DNA of 64,000 bases from Pimelobacter simplex. GTDB taxonomy: Bacteria; Actinomycetota; Actinomycetes; Propionibacteriales; Nocardioidaceae. A program made the position numbers and the translations under genes. The notes beneath the pieces are model-generated. The model was not told the origin of the DNA. It saw nothing but the letters and a program-made list of their open reading frames with translations, and ran no database searches. The DNA is taken from contig NZ_FOUK01000004.1 of NCBI RefSeq assembly GCF_900114845.1, positions 434,001 to 498,000 on the forward strand, given 5' to 3'. Positions 8,738 through 16,601 of the stretch are shown one piece after another (the stretch's first letter is position 1; each line of letters begins with the position of its first letter).

Positions 8738-9499
8738 TCAGATCAGCTTCTTCAGCACCCCGAGCGGCGCGTGCTTCATCACCGGCGCCATCGCGGCCCA
8801 CGGCAGCGGCGGCACGCACGCGTCGGCGACCTCCTTCTCGATCGCCGCGACCATCGCCCGCACGCCCTTCTCGGTCGACGACATCAGCGGCGTCGACTGC
8901 TCCACCTTGTCGTTCATCTCCGAGCGGATGTAGCCCGGGTAGAGCACCGTGACCTTGATCCTCTTCTGCAGCCGGGTGCCGTGCAGCTCGGTCCGCAGCC
9001 CCTCGGCCAGGTGGGCGACGCCGGCCTTCGTGGCGGCGTACGTCGTCATGGACGACGGCATCCCGCGCATCGCGGACATCGACGACACCATCACCAGGTG
9101 CCCCGCCTCCTGGGCGCGGAAGATCTCCATCGCCGCCTCGGTCTGCGCGAGCGCCCCGACGAAGTTGGTCATCGCGGTCTCGAGGTTGGCGTCGAACCGC
9201 CCGGTGCCGAGCTTGGCACCCTTGCCGAGCCCGGCGTTGACGACCACCCGGTCGAGCCGACCGAGCTCGTCGCGCAGCTCGCCGAAGACCCGGAAGACCG
9301 CCTCGTGGTCGGTCACGTCGAGCGCCCGGTAGGCGACCTTGCGCTCGGGGTGCTTCGCCGTGATCTCGCTCGCCAGCTCCTCCAGCCGCTCGGTGCGCCG
9401 CGCGGCCAGCCCGACGTCGTACCCCTTGTCGGAGAGCTGGCGGGCCATCTCGGCGCCCAGGCCGCTGGACGCGCCGGTGATCAGGATCGTCTTCGCCAT
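8738..9499 (-). CDS. SDR family oxidoreductase
   Basis: 253 aa classical short-chain dehydrogenase. The cofactor motif is TGASSGLG (residues 8-15), followed by NAG at 88-90. The catalytic set is Ser140, Tyr154 and Lys158 (TYAATKAG). Arg residues after the second strand (AARRTERL) suggest NADP(H). It acts on an unknown alcohol or ketone. Started at the ATG at 9499, which begins immediately before the Rossmann strand. It stands alone, convergent with the ABC operon and divergent from the secreted protein at 9619. Confidence 0.88.
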   Translation of the reverse strand: MAKTILITGASSGLGAEMARQLSDKGYDVGLAARRTERLEELASEITAKHPERKVAYRALDVTDHEAVFRVFGELRDELGRLDRVVVNAGLGKGAKLGTGRFDANLETAMTNFVGALAQTEAAMEIFRAQEAGHLVMVSSMSAMRGMPSSMTTYAATKAGVAHLAEGLRTELHGTRLQKRIKVTVLYPGYIRSEMNDKVEQSTPLMSSTEKGVRAMVAAIEKEVADACVPPLPWAAMAPVMKHAPLGVLKKLI

Positions 9500-9618
9500 G
9501 GGGTCAGTGTGGCTCACCGGACGGGCGTCCGGACTTGGTGAGGGATCGCCGAGTGAGCGTTGACGGGAGGCACCGGGACTCTGACAGTGGTGGATCCACC
9601 GCACCCGAGGAGACCCCC

Positions 9619-10377
9619 ATGGCCATCACCCACCGCGCCGCTCGGGCCGTGCTGGCCGCGACCGCGGCGACCAGCGCGACGCTGGCCCTGACGGCAACCT
9701 CGGCCCAGGCCTGGACGACCTACAAGCCGACCGGCGGACCAGCGGTCAGCTTCGTCAACCAGGGCGCCATCAAGATCGACTTCCCGCTGGGAGGGTTCAC
9801 GCTCGACTGCACGTCGTTCACCCTGGGAGGCACCGTCTCCAGCCCGGGCACCAGCCGCGCCTACGCCGCTCCGACCGGTAGCACCGGCCCGGCGGCCGCC
9901 TCGATGGGCACCACGAGCAGCGGGTGCAGCCATCCGGTCTGGTCCTCCACGGTGACACCGCAGGGCACCTGGAAGCTCGCCCTCACCGGCGACCCCGTCG
10001 TCGTCCCGAGCGCGACGGGCACGACCGGGCTCCGGGCGGTCGCCGAGTACCCCGCCAAGATCTACGACATCCGGGCGTACGTCGACGTGGCCGGCTGCAC
10101 GTTCTACGTCGGTGGCGCGGCCGACACGGCCACCACCACGACCGGCACTGGCTGGGTCAGTGGCACCTTCGATCCCCTGACCCAGGTGTTCAAGGCGAAG
10201 GCGACGTCGGCCGGCCTGGTCGTGGCGACGGTGCCCTCAGGGCCCATGTGCACCGTCCTCGACTACTTCTACGAGGACGACCCGGTGGCGATCATCGGCG
10301 CCACCACCGGATCGGCGGCACTGTGGAAGAACATGCCGCCCGCCGGTTCGACGTCGCTGCTGGTCGGCTACCCCTGA
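9619..10377 (+). CDS. Secreted protein of unknown function
   Basis: 252 aa, with the ATG behind cgaggagacccc. A clear signal peptide (residues 1-31, ending SAQA) precedes a mature chain rich in Gly, Thr, Ser and small hydrophobics with predicted beta character. Four cysteines (in LDCTSF, SSGCSH, AGCTFYV and GPMCTV) could form two disulfides. No catalytic motif, repeat or anchor was recognised. It resembles the many small Thr/Gly-rich exported beta proteins of actinobacteria. Monocistronic. Confidence 0.75.
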   Translation: MAITHRAARAVLAATAATSATLALTATSAQAWTTYKPTGGPAVSFVNQGAIKIDFPLGGFTLDCTSFTLGGTVSSPGTSRAYAAPTGSTGPAAASMGTTSSGCSHPVWSSTVTPQGTWKLALTGDPVVVPSATGTTGLRAVAEYPAKIYDIRAYVDVAGCTFYVGGAADTATTTTGTGWVSGTFDPLTQVFKAKATSAGLVVATVPSGPMCTVLDYFYEDDPVAIIGATTGSAALWKNMPPAGSTSLLVGYP

Positions 10378-10426
10378 CTCCGGACGACCGAGGGCGAGGG
10401 CGCGCGCCGGTTCGACCAGCGACCAC

Positions 10427-10458
10427 ATACCGGGTATACATATCCCCATACCCGGTAT
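10427..10458. promoter_or_regulatory. Twin palindromic operator over the padR promoter
   Basis: Two 11-bp near-palindromes, ATACCGGGTAT (10427-10437) and ATACCCGGTAT (10448-10458), are exact inverted copies of each other with centres 21 bp apart, two helical turns. A -10-like TATACAT lies at 10435-10441, so bound repressor would block the promoter. PadR proteins usually bind such dyads upstream of their own operon, so this is probably autoregulatory. Confidence 0.75.
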
Positions 10459-10482
10459 GTACCCCTGGACGGAGACCCCCGC

Positions 10483-11109
10483 ATGTCCGTGAAGCACGCT
10501 CTCCTCGCCCTGCTGGAGCAGGAGCCGATGTACGGCTACCAGCTGCGCGCGGAGTTCGAGCAGCGCACCGGCACCACCTGGCCGCTCAACGTCGGGCAGG
10601 TCTACACGACGCTGAGCCGGCTCGAGCGCGACGGCCTGGCGCAGGGTGGCGGTGAGGACACCGAGGGGCACGTGATCTACCGGATCACCGACGCCGGCCG
10701 CGACGAGGTCGCGACCTGGTTCACCACGCCGGTGGCGCGGACCCAGCCGCCGCGCGACGAGCTGGCGATCAAGCTCGCCCTGGCGGTGACCGTGCCCGGG
10801 GTGGACGTCGCGACGGTCATCCAGCAGCAGCGCAGCGCCACGATGGCTGCGCTGCAGGACTACACCCGCCTCAAGCGCCAGGCCACCGGCACCGCGCGCG
10901 CCGAGCTCGCCTGGAGCCTGGTGCTCGACTCGCTGGTCTTCGCGGCCGAGGCCGAGGTCCGCTGGCTCGACCACTGTGAGGCCCGGCTGCGGCGGGCGGC
11001 GGCGGAACTTGACGTACAAAACTCACGCTTGACCGACGGAACTTCATCGGTCAAGCGTGAGTTTCGCCGGTCGACCGGCGAAACTCACGCCGACCGGACG
11101 CGCCGATGA
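10483..11109 (+). CDS. PadR family transcriptional regulator
   Basis: 208 aa. The N-terminal winged helix (ALLALLEQEPMYGYQLRAEF to YRITDAGRDEV) is typical PadR, followed by a C-terminal helical dimerisation region. PadR family members repress transporter operons and release on ligand binding. It is first in an operon with a 55-aa ORF, an ABC ATPase and an FtsX permease, and is preceded by a twin palindrome that is probably its operator. Residues 177-203 are encoded by an 81-bp palindromic repeat found again at 15828, so the last 32 residues look like an added tail beyond the usual 170-180 residue family length. Its stop overlaps the next start (ATGA). Confidence 0.92.
   Translation: MSVKHALLALLEQEPMYGYQLRAEFEQRTGTTWPLNVGQVYTTLSRLERDGLAQGGGEDTEGHVIYRITDAGRDEVATWFTTPVARTQPPRDELAIKLALAVTVPGVDVATVIQQQRSATMAALQDYTRLKRQATGTARAELAWSLVLDSLVFAAEAEVRWLDHCEARLRRAAAELDVQNSRLTDGTSSVKREFRRSTGETHADRTRR
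11011..11091. repeat. 81-bp dual-hairpin repeat, copy A (inside padR 3' end)
   Basis: 77 of 81 bases match copy B (15828-15908). Hairpin 1 has 18-bp perfect arms (11019-11036 and 11047-11064). Hairpin 2 is a perfect 36-bp palindrome (11055-11090). The segment GCGTGAGTTT (11055-11064) takes part in both, so the two folds exclude each other. The element is exactly 27 codons in the padR frame. Confidence 0.85.
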
Positions 11110-11273
11110 CCCCCGACGAGCAGGCAGCCCGCCGCCTCGCCCACGCCGAGCGCCGCTGGCTCGCCGACGCCCGCGCCCGGCTGAGCACCCACCCCACCGC
11201 GCCCCCCACCCGCGCCATCCGCGCCACCCGCGCCGCCCGCCCCACCCCGACCCACCCGGAGGCCGACCGATGA
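11106..11273 (+). CDS. Small hypothetical protein between padR and the ABC ATPase
   Basis: 55 aa, rich in Ala, Arg, Pro and Thr, with an amphipathic start (EQAARRLAHAERRWLADARARL) and a basic, proline-rich tail. The ATG overlaps the padR stop, and its TGA overlaps the ATG of the ABC gene (both ATGA), which is the main evidence that it is translated. No family recognised. It could be a small regulator, or simply a link that keeps the operon translationally coupled. Confidence 0.55.
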   Translation: MTPDEQAARRLAHAERRWLADARARLSTHPTAPPTRAIRATRAARPTPTHPEADR

Positions 11274-11989
11274 CCGCCGTCCTGCAGCTCACCGACGTCG
11301 TGCGCGTGCACGGCGAGGCGCCCCACGAGGTCCAGGCGCTGCGCGGCGTCTCGTTCGCCGCGTACGCCGGCGAGCTGGTCGCCGTGATGGGCCCGTCGGG
11401 CTCCGGCAAGTCCACTCTGCTCACGATCGCCGGGGGTCTCGACCAGCCGACGAGCGGCGCGGTCACGGTCGAGGGCGTCGACCTGGCCCGGCTCGGGCAG
11501 CCCGAGCGGGCCCGGATGCGGCGGACGTCGATCGGCTACGTGTTCCAGGGCTTCAACCTGATCCCCGCGCTGACCGCGGCCGAGAACGTCGCCCTGCCGC
11601 GCGAGCTCGACGGCGTCGCGCCGCGCCAGGCCCGCGCGGAGGCCCGCCAGGCGCTCGAGGAGGTCGGCATCCCGCACCTCGCCGACCGGTTCCCGGACGA
11701 CATGTCGGGCGGCCAGCAGCAGCGGGTCGCGATCGCGCGCGCGGTCGTCGCCGAGCGGCGGCTGATCCTCGCCGACGAGCCCACGGGTGCGCTCGACACC
11801 GAGACCGGCGAGGAGATCCTGCGCCTGCTCCGGGCGCGCTGCGACGCCGGCGCGGCCGGCGTCCTGGTCACCCACGAGGCGCGCCACGCGGCGTGGGCCG
11901 ACCGGGTCGTGTTCCTGCGGGACGGCGTGGTGGTCGACGAGACCGGTGCCGACCGCGCCGAGACGCTCACCGAGCCCGCCGCCCGATGA
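11270..11989 (+). CDS. ABC transporter ATP-binding protein (MacB/LolD type)
   Basis: 239 aa. Walker A is MGPSGSGKST, the signature MSGGQQQRVAIARA, and Walker B LILADEPTGALD. The DEPTGALD form and the pairing with an FtsX-type permease place it in the MacB/LolD family of mechanotransmission ABC systems, which drive efflux, lipoprotein release or sensing of cell-envelope antibiotics rather than classical import. The ATG at 11270 overlaps the preceding small ORF, and the stop overlaps the permease start. Under PadR control by position; a drug or peptide resistance role is likely but not shown. Confidence 0.9.
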   Translation: MTAVLQLTDVVRVHGEAPHEVQALRGVSFAAYAGELVAVMGPSGSGKSTLLTIAGGLDQPTSGAVTVEGVDLARLGQPERARMRRTSIGYVFQGFNLIPALTAAENVALPRELDGVAPRQARAEARQALEEVGIPHLADRFPDDMSGGQQQRVAIARAVVAERRLILADEPTGALDTETGEEILRLLRARCDAGAAGVLVTHEARHAAWADRVVFLRDGVVVDETGADRAETLTEPAAR

Positions 11990-14637
11990 GCGGCGGTACG
12001 ACGAGCAGCCGGCTCGGCGGCTGGCGGGTCGCTCTGCGCCTGGCCCGCCGCGAGGCCTGGCGCCGCAAGGCGCAGACCGCGCTGATGCTTCTCCTCATCT
12101 GCCTGCCGGTGATGGCGGTGAGCGCGGCGACCGTCGTGTGGCGCACCTCGGACGTCAGCTCCGCCGAGAGCGTGACCCGCCGGATGGGCGCCGCGGCGGC
12201 GGTCCTGACGCCGCAGCAGACGCGCGACGTGGCCCAGAAGTTCGACCCGGACGACGGCACGGCGTGGGGCGCCGAGAACGAGCCGCCCGCGACCGAGGCC
12301 GAGATCCGCACCGTCCTCGGCGACCGTCCGCTGCTGCCGGTGCGCCGCGACTCCGCCGACTACCGGACCACGCACGGGATCGCGGGCACCAACCTGCTCG
12401 TGGCCGACCTCCGCCAGCCGCTCGCCGCCGGGCTGTTCCGCCTCGACGACGGCCGCTTCCCCCGCTCCGTGGACGAGGTCGTCGTCAACCAGGCGGTCGC
12501 CGACCGCGGTCCGGGGCTCGGCGACACGCTCGTGCTCGAGCGCCGGGCGCCCGACGGCACGAAGGTCCCGATCGAGCTGCGCGTCGTCGGTGTCGGCGAC
12601 TACGCCGACAGCCGCACCCGGGCGTGGGCGGCGGTCCTGCCCGGCGCGCTCGGCGAGCCGACGGCCGACGACGGTCCGCCCCAGCTGCTCGTCGGGGGCG
12701 GTCCGGTGACCTGGTCCGACGTGCGCGCGCTCAACGCGCTCGGTGTCATCGTCGCCTCGCGCCAGGTGCTCACCGACCCGCCGCCGGAGTCCGCGCTCGC
12801 CCCCGACATGCGCGGCGGCGACGAAGGTGACGACACCGCGCTCACCGTGCTCGGCCTGGTCGTCGCGATGGTGCTGCTCGAGGTGGTGCTGCTCGCCGGG
12901 CCGGCGTTCGCGGTCCGGGCGCGCGCCCAGGCGCACACCCTCGCCCTCGTCGCGGCCAGCGGCGGGACGCCGGCCCAGGCGCGCCGTACCGTCCTCGCCT
13001 CGGGCGTCGTCGTCGGTCTGGTGGGCGGCGTGCTCGGCGTGGGTCTCGGGATCGCCGGCTCGACGCTCGCCGTGCCGATCGCGCAGCGGCTCGACGCCGC
13101 CTGGTTCGGGCCGTTCGAGGTGCCGTGGGCGCTGGTCGCGCTGGTGGCCGGGTTCGGCTTCCTGTCCGCGCTGCTCGCGGCCGTCGTCCCCGCGTTCGCG
13201 GCCTCGCGCCAGGACGTCGTCGCGGTGCTCGCGGGCCGCCGCGGCGAGGGCCGGCCCTCGCGCCGCTCGCCGGTGGTCGGCCTGGTCCTGATCGGGCTCG
13301 GCGTGGCCGGCTCCGTGGCCGGTTCCCGGCCCGGCGGCGGCAGCTCGGCGCTGCTCGTCGGCGGCTCCGCGATCGTCTCCGTGGTCGGCATGATCTTCCT
13401 GGTCCCGGTGGTCGTGGCCGCCGTCGCCCGGCTCGCCGCGCGGCTCCCGCTGCCCCTGCGCTTCGCCGCCCGCGACGCCGCGCGGCACCGGATGCGGACG
13501 GTCCCGGCGATCGCCGCCGTCGGAGCCACCGTCGCCGGCGTGATCGCGCTCGGCATCGCCGTCACCAGCCAGGCGGCCTCCGACGAGCAGGGCTACTCGC
13601 CGATGCTGCCGATCGGCAACGGCGCCGTGTCCCTGCCGACCGATGCCACCCCCGGCCAGGTCGACGAGGTCGAGGAGATCCTCCGCAAGGGACTGCCCGA
13701 CGCCCCGCGCGAGCGGGTCACCGGCGTGGTCATGGACGGCGCGGACCACTCGCTCGACATCGGGCTCGCCCACGGGGACCAGCGCGTGATGACCAGCTAC
13801 TGGGGGATCCTCGGGACGTCGTTCCTCGTCGCGGACGAGCTGCCCGGCTACCTCGGCACCCGCCCCGACGACCGCGCCGCGGCCGACCGGGTGCTGGCCG
13901 ACGGCGGGATCGTCGTGCTGCGCAACCGGAGCGAGAAGGCGCTCCCCGCCGACCGGCTCACCGTCGAGGTCGGCGAGGTGCCGTTCGAGGGCGGCGAGAT
14001 CGCGCACCTGCGCCACGCCGACCTCCCGGCCGCAGCCGCCCGGGTCCCCGAGCGCTCGTCGCCCGTGGCCGCGGTGCTCTCGCCCGAGGCCGCCGCGCTG
14101 CTCCGGCTGCCCACCGCAACGACGGCGATCGCCGTACGACCGACGATCGAGAAGGGCGCGCTCAAGAACGTCAACGAGCAGCTCGCCGCCAGCACTGCCA
14201 ACGTCGAGCTCCAGGTCGAGCGCGGCTACCAGCCCGAGGCCGCGACCCGGATCATCAAGATCGTCCTCGCCGTGCTGGGTGGGATCCTCATGCTCGGCGG
14301 CACCCTGACCGCGACCTTCCTCGCCCTCTCCGACGCCCGGCCCGACTTCGCCACCATGGCCGCCGTCGGCGCCCGGCCCCGGACCCGGCGCGGGGTCGCG
14401 GCGTCGTACGCCTTGGTGGTGGGCCTCGTGGGCGCGCTGCTCGGCGCCCCGATCGGCTTCATCCCCGGGGTCGCGATCAGCCGCCCGCTGACCTATGACG
14501 ACGTCACCAGCAGCACCCTCCTCGCCATCCCGTGGCCCCTGCTGGGTGCCGTGGTCGTGGGGCTGCCGCTGCTGACCGCGCTGATCGTCGGGCTGGCGGC
14601 CCGCAGCCGGCTCCCGCTCGTCGCGCGCCTCGACTGA
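11986..14637 (+). CDS. FtsX-like ABC permease
   Basis: 883 aa permease of the FtsX/MacB superfamily. There is one N-terminal helix (LMLLLICLPVMAVS) and a first extracytoplasmic domain (about 40-270). A first FtsX core of three helices (about 285-410) is followed by further helices to about 530, a second extracytoplasmic domain (about 540-740) and a final FtsX core (about 760-883). It would form a dimer or pseudo-dimer with the ATPase encoded just upstream. The ATG overlaps the ATPase stop. Its TGA at 14635 abuts the stop of the convergent yidC-like gene, the two stops together making TGATCA. Confidence 0.88.
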   Translation: MSGGTTSSRLGGWRVALRLARREAWRRKAQTALMLLLICLPVMAVSAATVVWRTSDVSSAESVTRRMGAAAAVLTPQQTRDVAQKFDPDDGTAWGAENEPPATEAEIRTVLGDRPLLPVRRDSADYRTTHGIAGTNLLVADLRQPLAAGLFRLDDGRFPRSVDEVVVNQAVADRGPGLGDTLVLERRAPDGTKVPIELRVVGVGDYADSRTRAWAAVLPGALGEPTADDGPPQLLVGGGPVTWSDVRALNALGVIVASRQVLTDPPPESALAPDMRGGDEGDDTALTVLGLVVAMVLLEVVLLAGPAFAVRARAQAHTLALVAASGGTPAQARRTVLASGVVVGLVGGVLGVGLGIAGSTLAVPIAQRLDAAWFGPFEVPWALVALVAGFGFLSALLAAVVPAFAASRQDVVAVLAGRRGEGRPSRRSPVVGLVLIGLGVAGSVAGSRPGGGSSALLVGGSAIVSVVGMIFLVPVVVAAVARLAARLPLPLRFAARDAARHRMRTVPAIAAVGATVAGVIALGIAVTSQAASDEQGYSPMLPIGNGAVSLPTDATPGQVDEVEEILRKGLPDAPRERVTGVVMDGADHSLDIGLAHGDQRVMTSYWGILGTSFLVADELPGYLGTRPDDRAAADRVLADGGIVVLRNRSEKALPADRLTVEVGEVPFEGGEIAHLRHADLPAAAARVPERSSPVAAVLSPEAAALLRLPTATTAIAVRPTIEKGALKNVNEQLAASTANVELQVERGYQPEAATRIIKIVLAVLGGILMLGGTLTATFLALSDARPDFATMAAVGARPRTRRGVAASYALVVGLVGALLGAPIGFIPGVAISRPLTYDDVTSSTLLAIPWPLLGAVVVGLPLLTALIVGLAARSRLPLVARLD

Positions 14638-15438
14638 TCACGCGGCGGCGGCGCGCCGCGCCGCCGCCGGGGAGCCCGGTGTCGGGAACCACCGCGTGAT
14701 CACGGCGCTCTGCCCGAGGGTCCAGCCGGCGTTGCACACCCAGTAGGCGAGGAGCGCGACCGGCGCGATGCCACCGGTGAGTAGCAGGCCCGCCGCGGAG
14801 AGCAGCGGCATCAGCTGCTGGGCCTGGACCATCGCGTCCGGGAGGTCGGCGAGCACGGTGTTGGGCGCGACGACGAAGCGCTGGGTGACGAAGCTCAGCG
14901 CGGCCGCGGTCCCGGCCAGGGTGGCGACGACGGCCAGGTGCGCGGCGCCGCCGCCGAGGTAGCCGTGCGCCGCCAGCGGGACGCCGGCCAGGGTGGCCGC
15001 GCCGAACGAGGCGACCAGTGCGGGCGTGAGCGCGCCGACCGCCGTCCCGCCGGCGACCTGGGCGAGCAGGTGGTAGAGCGCCATCCAGACCGGGATCTGC
15101 AGGAGCAGGGGCAGGCAGCCGAGCCGGGAGATGCCGTGCTCCGCGTTGACCTCGCGGCGCGCGGCGAACAGCTCGCGCATGCTCTCGGGATCGGTCCGCC
15201 CGCGGAAGCGCTCGGTGACCTCCTTGAGGTGCGGGCGGGCGCGGGCCCCGGCGTGCGCCTGCCGGACGCCGCGGATCGCCAGGGGCAGCAGCGCCAGCCG
15301 GACGACGACAACGACCCCCGCGATGCTCAGCAGCCAGGCGGCGCCACCGCCGGGGTCCAGACCGAGTGCGGCCGCGAGGGCGTGGGTGCCGGCGACGATG
15401 CCGGAGAGGGCGTGCGAGATCGGTTCGAGAGGGGACAT
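14638..15438 (-). CDS. YidC/Oxa1-family membrane insertase, short paralogue
   Basis: 266 aa. It carries the conserved YidC core: a first helix (WLLSIAGVVVVVRLALLPLAI), a charged cytoplasmic hairpin (HLKEVTERFRGRTDPESMRELF), then LGCLPLLLQIPVWMALYHLL and three more helices. Members insert membrane proteins with or without SecYEG. It lacks the long C-terminal tail of the housekeeping actinobacterial YidC beside rpmH/rnpA and is far from such genes, so it is probably an accessory copy. The DUF6412 gene 60 bases upstream reads in the same direction and is probably co-transcribed. Confidence 0.85.
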   Translation of the reverse strand: MSPLEPISHALSGIVAGTHALAAALGLDPGGGAAWLLSIAGVVVVVRLALLPLAIRGVRQAHAGARARPHLKEVTERFRGRTDPESMRELFAARREVNAEHGISRLGCLPLLLQIPVWMALYHLLAQVAGGTAVGALTPALVASFGAATLAGVPLAAHGYLGGGAAHLAVVATLAGTAAALSFVTQRFVVAPNTVLADLPDAMVQAQQLMPLLSAAGLLLTGGIAPVALLAYWVCNAGWTLGQSAVITRWFPTPGSPAAARRAAAA

Positions 15439-15498
15439 GCGGAAGCTCCTGGGGTGATGCGGGAAGGGTCGCGTCGTGGCTCGCGGCGGGCGCGAGCG

Positions 15499-15798
15499 TC
15501 AGACCGCCCCAGGAGCGCGCGGCCGGACCGGGTGGTGCACCGGGTCGGTGATGCGCGAGGTCAGCGCGGGCGCGGATCGACCGGCGCGCGCGTGGGCCGG
15601 CACCGGGCTCGGTGCGAGGGAGCCGGCGACGGTGAGGTGGAGCAGCGCGGCGAGCGCCAGCGCGAGCACGGTCAGGCCCACCGACGTCGGGGACTCGGCG
15701 GCCAGGGCGGGCGTCGCGAGCAGCGCGAGGAGTCCGGCGAGCAGGCCGGCGACCAGCACGGAGGCCCGTGCGGTCAGCGGGTCGGCGTCGCGGCGCAT
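15499..15798 (-). CDS. DUF6412-like small membrane protein
   Basis: 99 aa, started at the ATG at 15798 (MRRDADPLTARAS). Two hydrophobic stretches (VLVAGLLAGLLALLATPALA and VGLTVLALALAALLHLTVAG) lead to a Pro/Arg-rich tail. DUF6412 proteins of this size are known beside accessory yidC genes in actinobacteria; the assignment here is from that context and size. Function unknown; it may be a partner of the insertase. Confidence 0.6.
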   Translation of the reverse strand: MRRDADPLTARASVLVAGLLAGLLALLATPALAAESPTSVGLTVLALALAALLHLTVAGSLAPSPVPAHARAGRSAPALTSRITDPVHHPVRPRAPGAV

Positions 15799-15827
15799 GC
15801 GGCGAGCGTAGCCCGGCGTCCGGACTG

Positions 15828-15908
15828 GACGTACGAAACTCACGCTGGACCGACGGAACTTCATCGGTCCAGCGTGAGTTTCGCCGGTCGACCGGCGAAA
15901 CTCCCGCC
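15828..15908. repeat. 81-bp dual-hairpin repeat, copy B (intergenic)
   Basis: Second copy of the element inside padR, differing at 4 of 81 bases. Two of the changes pair with each other: GCTTGACC becomes GCTGGACC in the left arm and GGTCAAGC becomes GGTCCAGC in the right arm, preserving hairpin 1. The right-hand palindrome has one mismatch (CTCCCGC). It lies between the divergent DUF6412 and TetR genes. Confidence 0.85.
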
Positions 15909-15937
15909 GCCTCCGGGCCACCCCCGATCCAACTTAA

Positions 15938-15951
15938 AGTCAGGCTTGACT
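15938..15951. promoter_or_regulatory. Dyad and -35-like element before the TetR operon
   Basis: AGTCA (15938-15942) and TGACT (15947-15951) form a 5-bp inverted repeat that overlaps a TTGACT -35-like hexamer (15946-15951), 30 bases before the TetR GTG. A weak -10 candidate lies at 15969-15974. The position suits an autorepressor site for the TetR protein. Confidence 0.45.
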
Positions 15952-15980
15952 GTTTGTTTGTCCCGCGACATGCTGGCTCC

Positions 15981-16601
15981 GTGAGCGCCACCACCCGCGT
16001 CCCCCAGGAGGAGCGGACCCGCGTCATGCGGCAGCGGCTGATGGACGCCACGGTCGAGCTGCTCGTCGAGAAGGGCTTCGGCGGGACGACGACCACCCTC
16101 GTCTCCGAGCGCGCCGGCGTCAGCCGGGGTGCCCAGCTGCACCACTTCCCGACCAAGAACGACCTCGTCGTCGCGGCGGTCAGCCACCTCACCGCGATCC
16201 GCGGCTCCGACCTCGAGGCCGCGGTCGCGCGGCTGCCGCGGGGCGAGGGGCGGACCGAGGCGGTTGTGCAGATGCTGGGCGACCACTTCGCCTCCGACGT
16301 CTTCACCGCGGCGCTCGAGCTCTGGGTCGCCGCCCGCACCGACGAGCACCTGCACGAGGCCGTCGCGCCGCTCGAGCAGCACCTCGGGCGCGAGACGCAC
16401 CGGCTGACCGTCGAGCTGCTCGGGATCGACGAGGGGCGGCCCGGGACGCGCGAGCTGGTCCAGGCGACGCTCGACCTGGTCCGCGGCCTCGGCCTCGCCA
16501 ACACGCTCGGCGACGACGCCCGCCGGCGCCGCCGCATCCTCACCGAGTGGGCGCGCACGCTCGACGCCGCGCTCCGCAACCCGCAAGGAGACGACGCATG
16601 A
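15981..16601 (+). CDS. TetR family transcriptional regulator
   Basis: 206 aa. The N-terminal helix-turn-helix (MRQRLMDATVELLVEKGFGG to SERAGVSRGAQLHHFPTKNDL) is classical TetR/AcrR, followed by a helical ligand domain. The GTG at 15981 fits; further upstream the frame runs through the palindromic repeat. It heads an eight-gene operon with near-continuous overlaps, so it probably represses the operon and responds to an acyl-CoA or terpenoid intermediate. Its stop overlaps the next ATG. Confidence 0.9.
   Translation: MSATTRVPQEERTRVMRQRLMDATVELLVEKGFGGTTTTLVSERAGVSRGAQLHHFPTKNDLVVAAVSHLTAIRGSDLEAAVARLPRGEGRTEAVVQMLGDHFASDVFTAALELWVAARTDEHLHEAVAPLEQHLGRETHRLTVELLGIDEGRPGTRELVQATLDLVRGLGLANTLGDDARRRRRILTEWARTLDAALRNPQGDDA

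Noticed and set aside
11536..14016. 826-codon open frame on the minus strand
   Set aside because: Mirror of the ABC and FtsX genes, without any recognisable motif.
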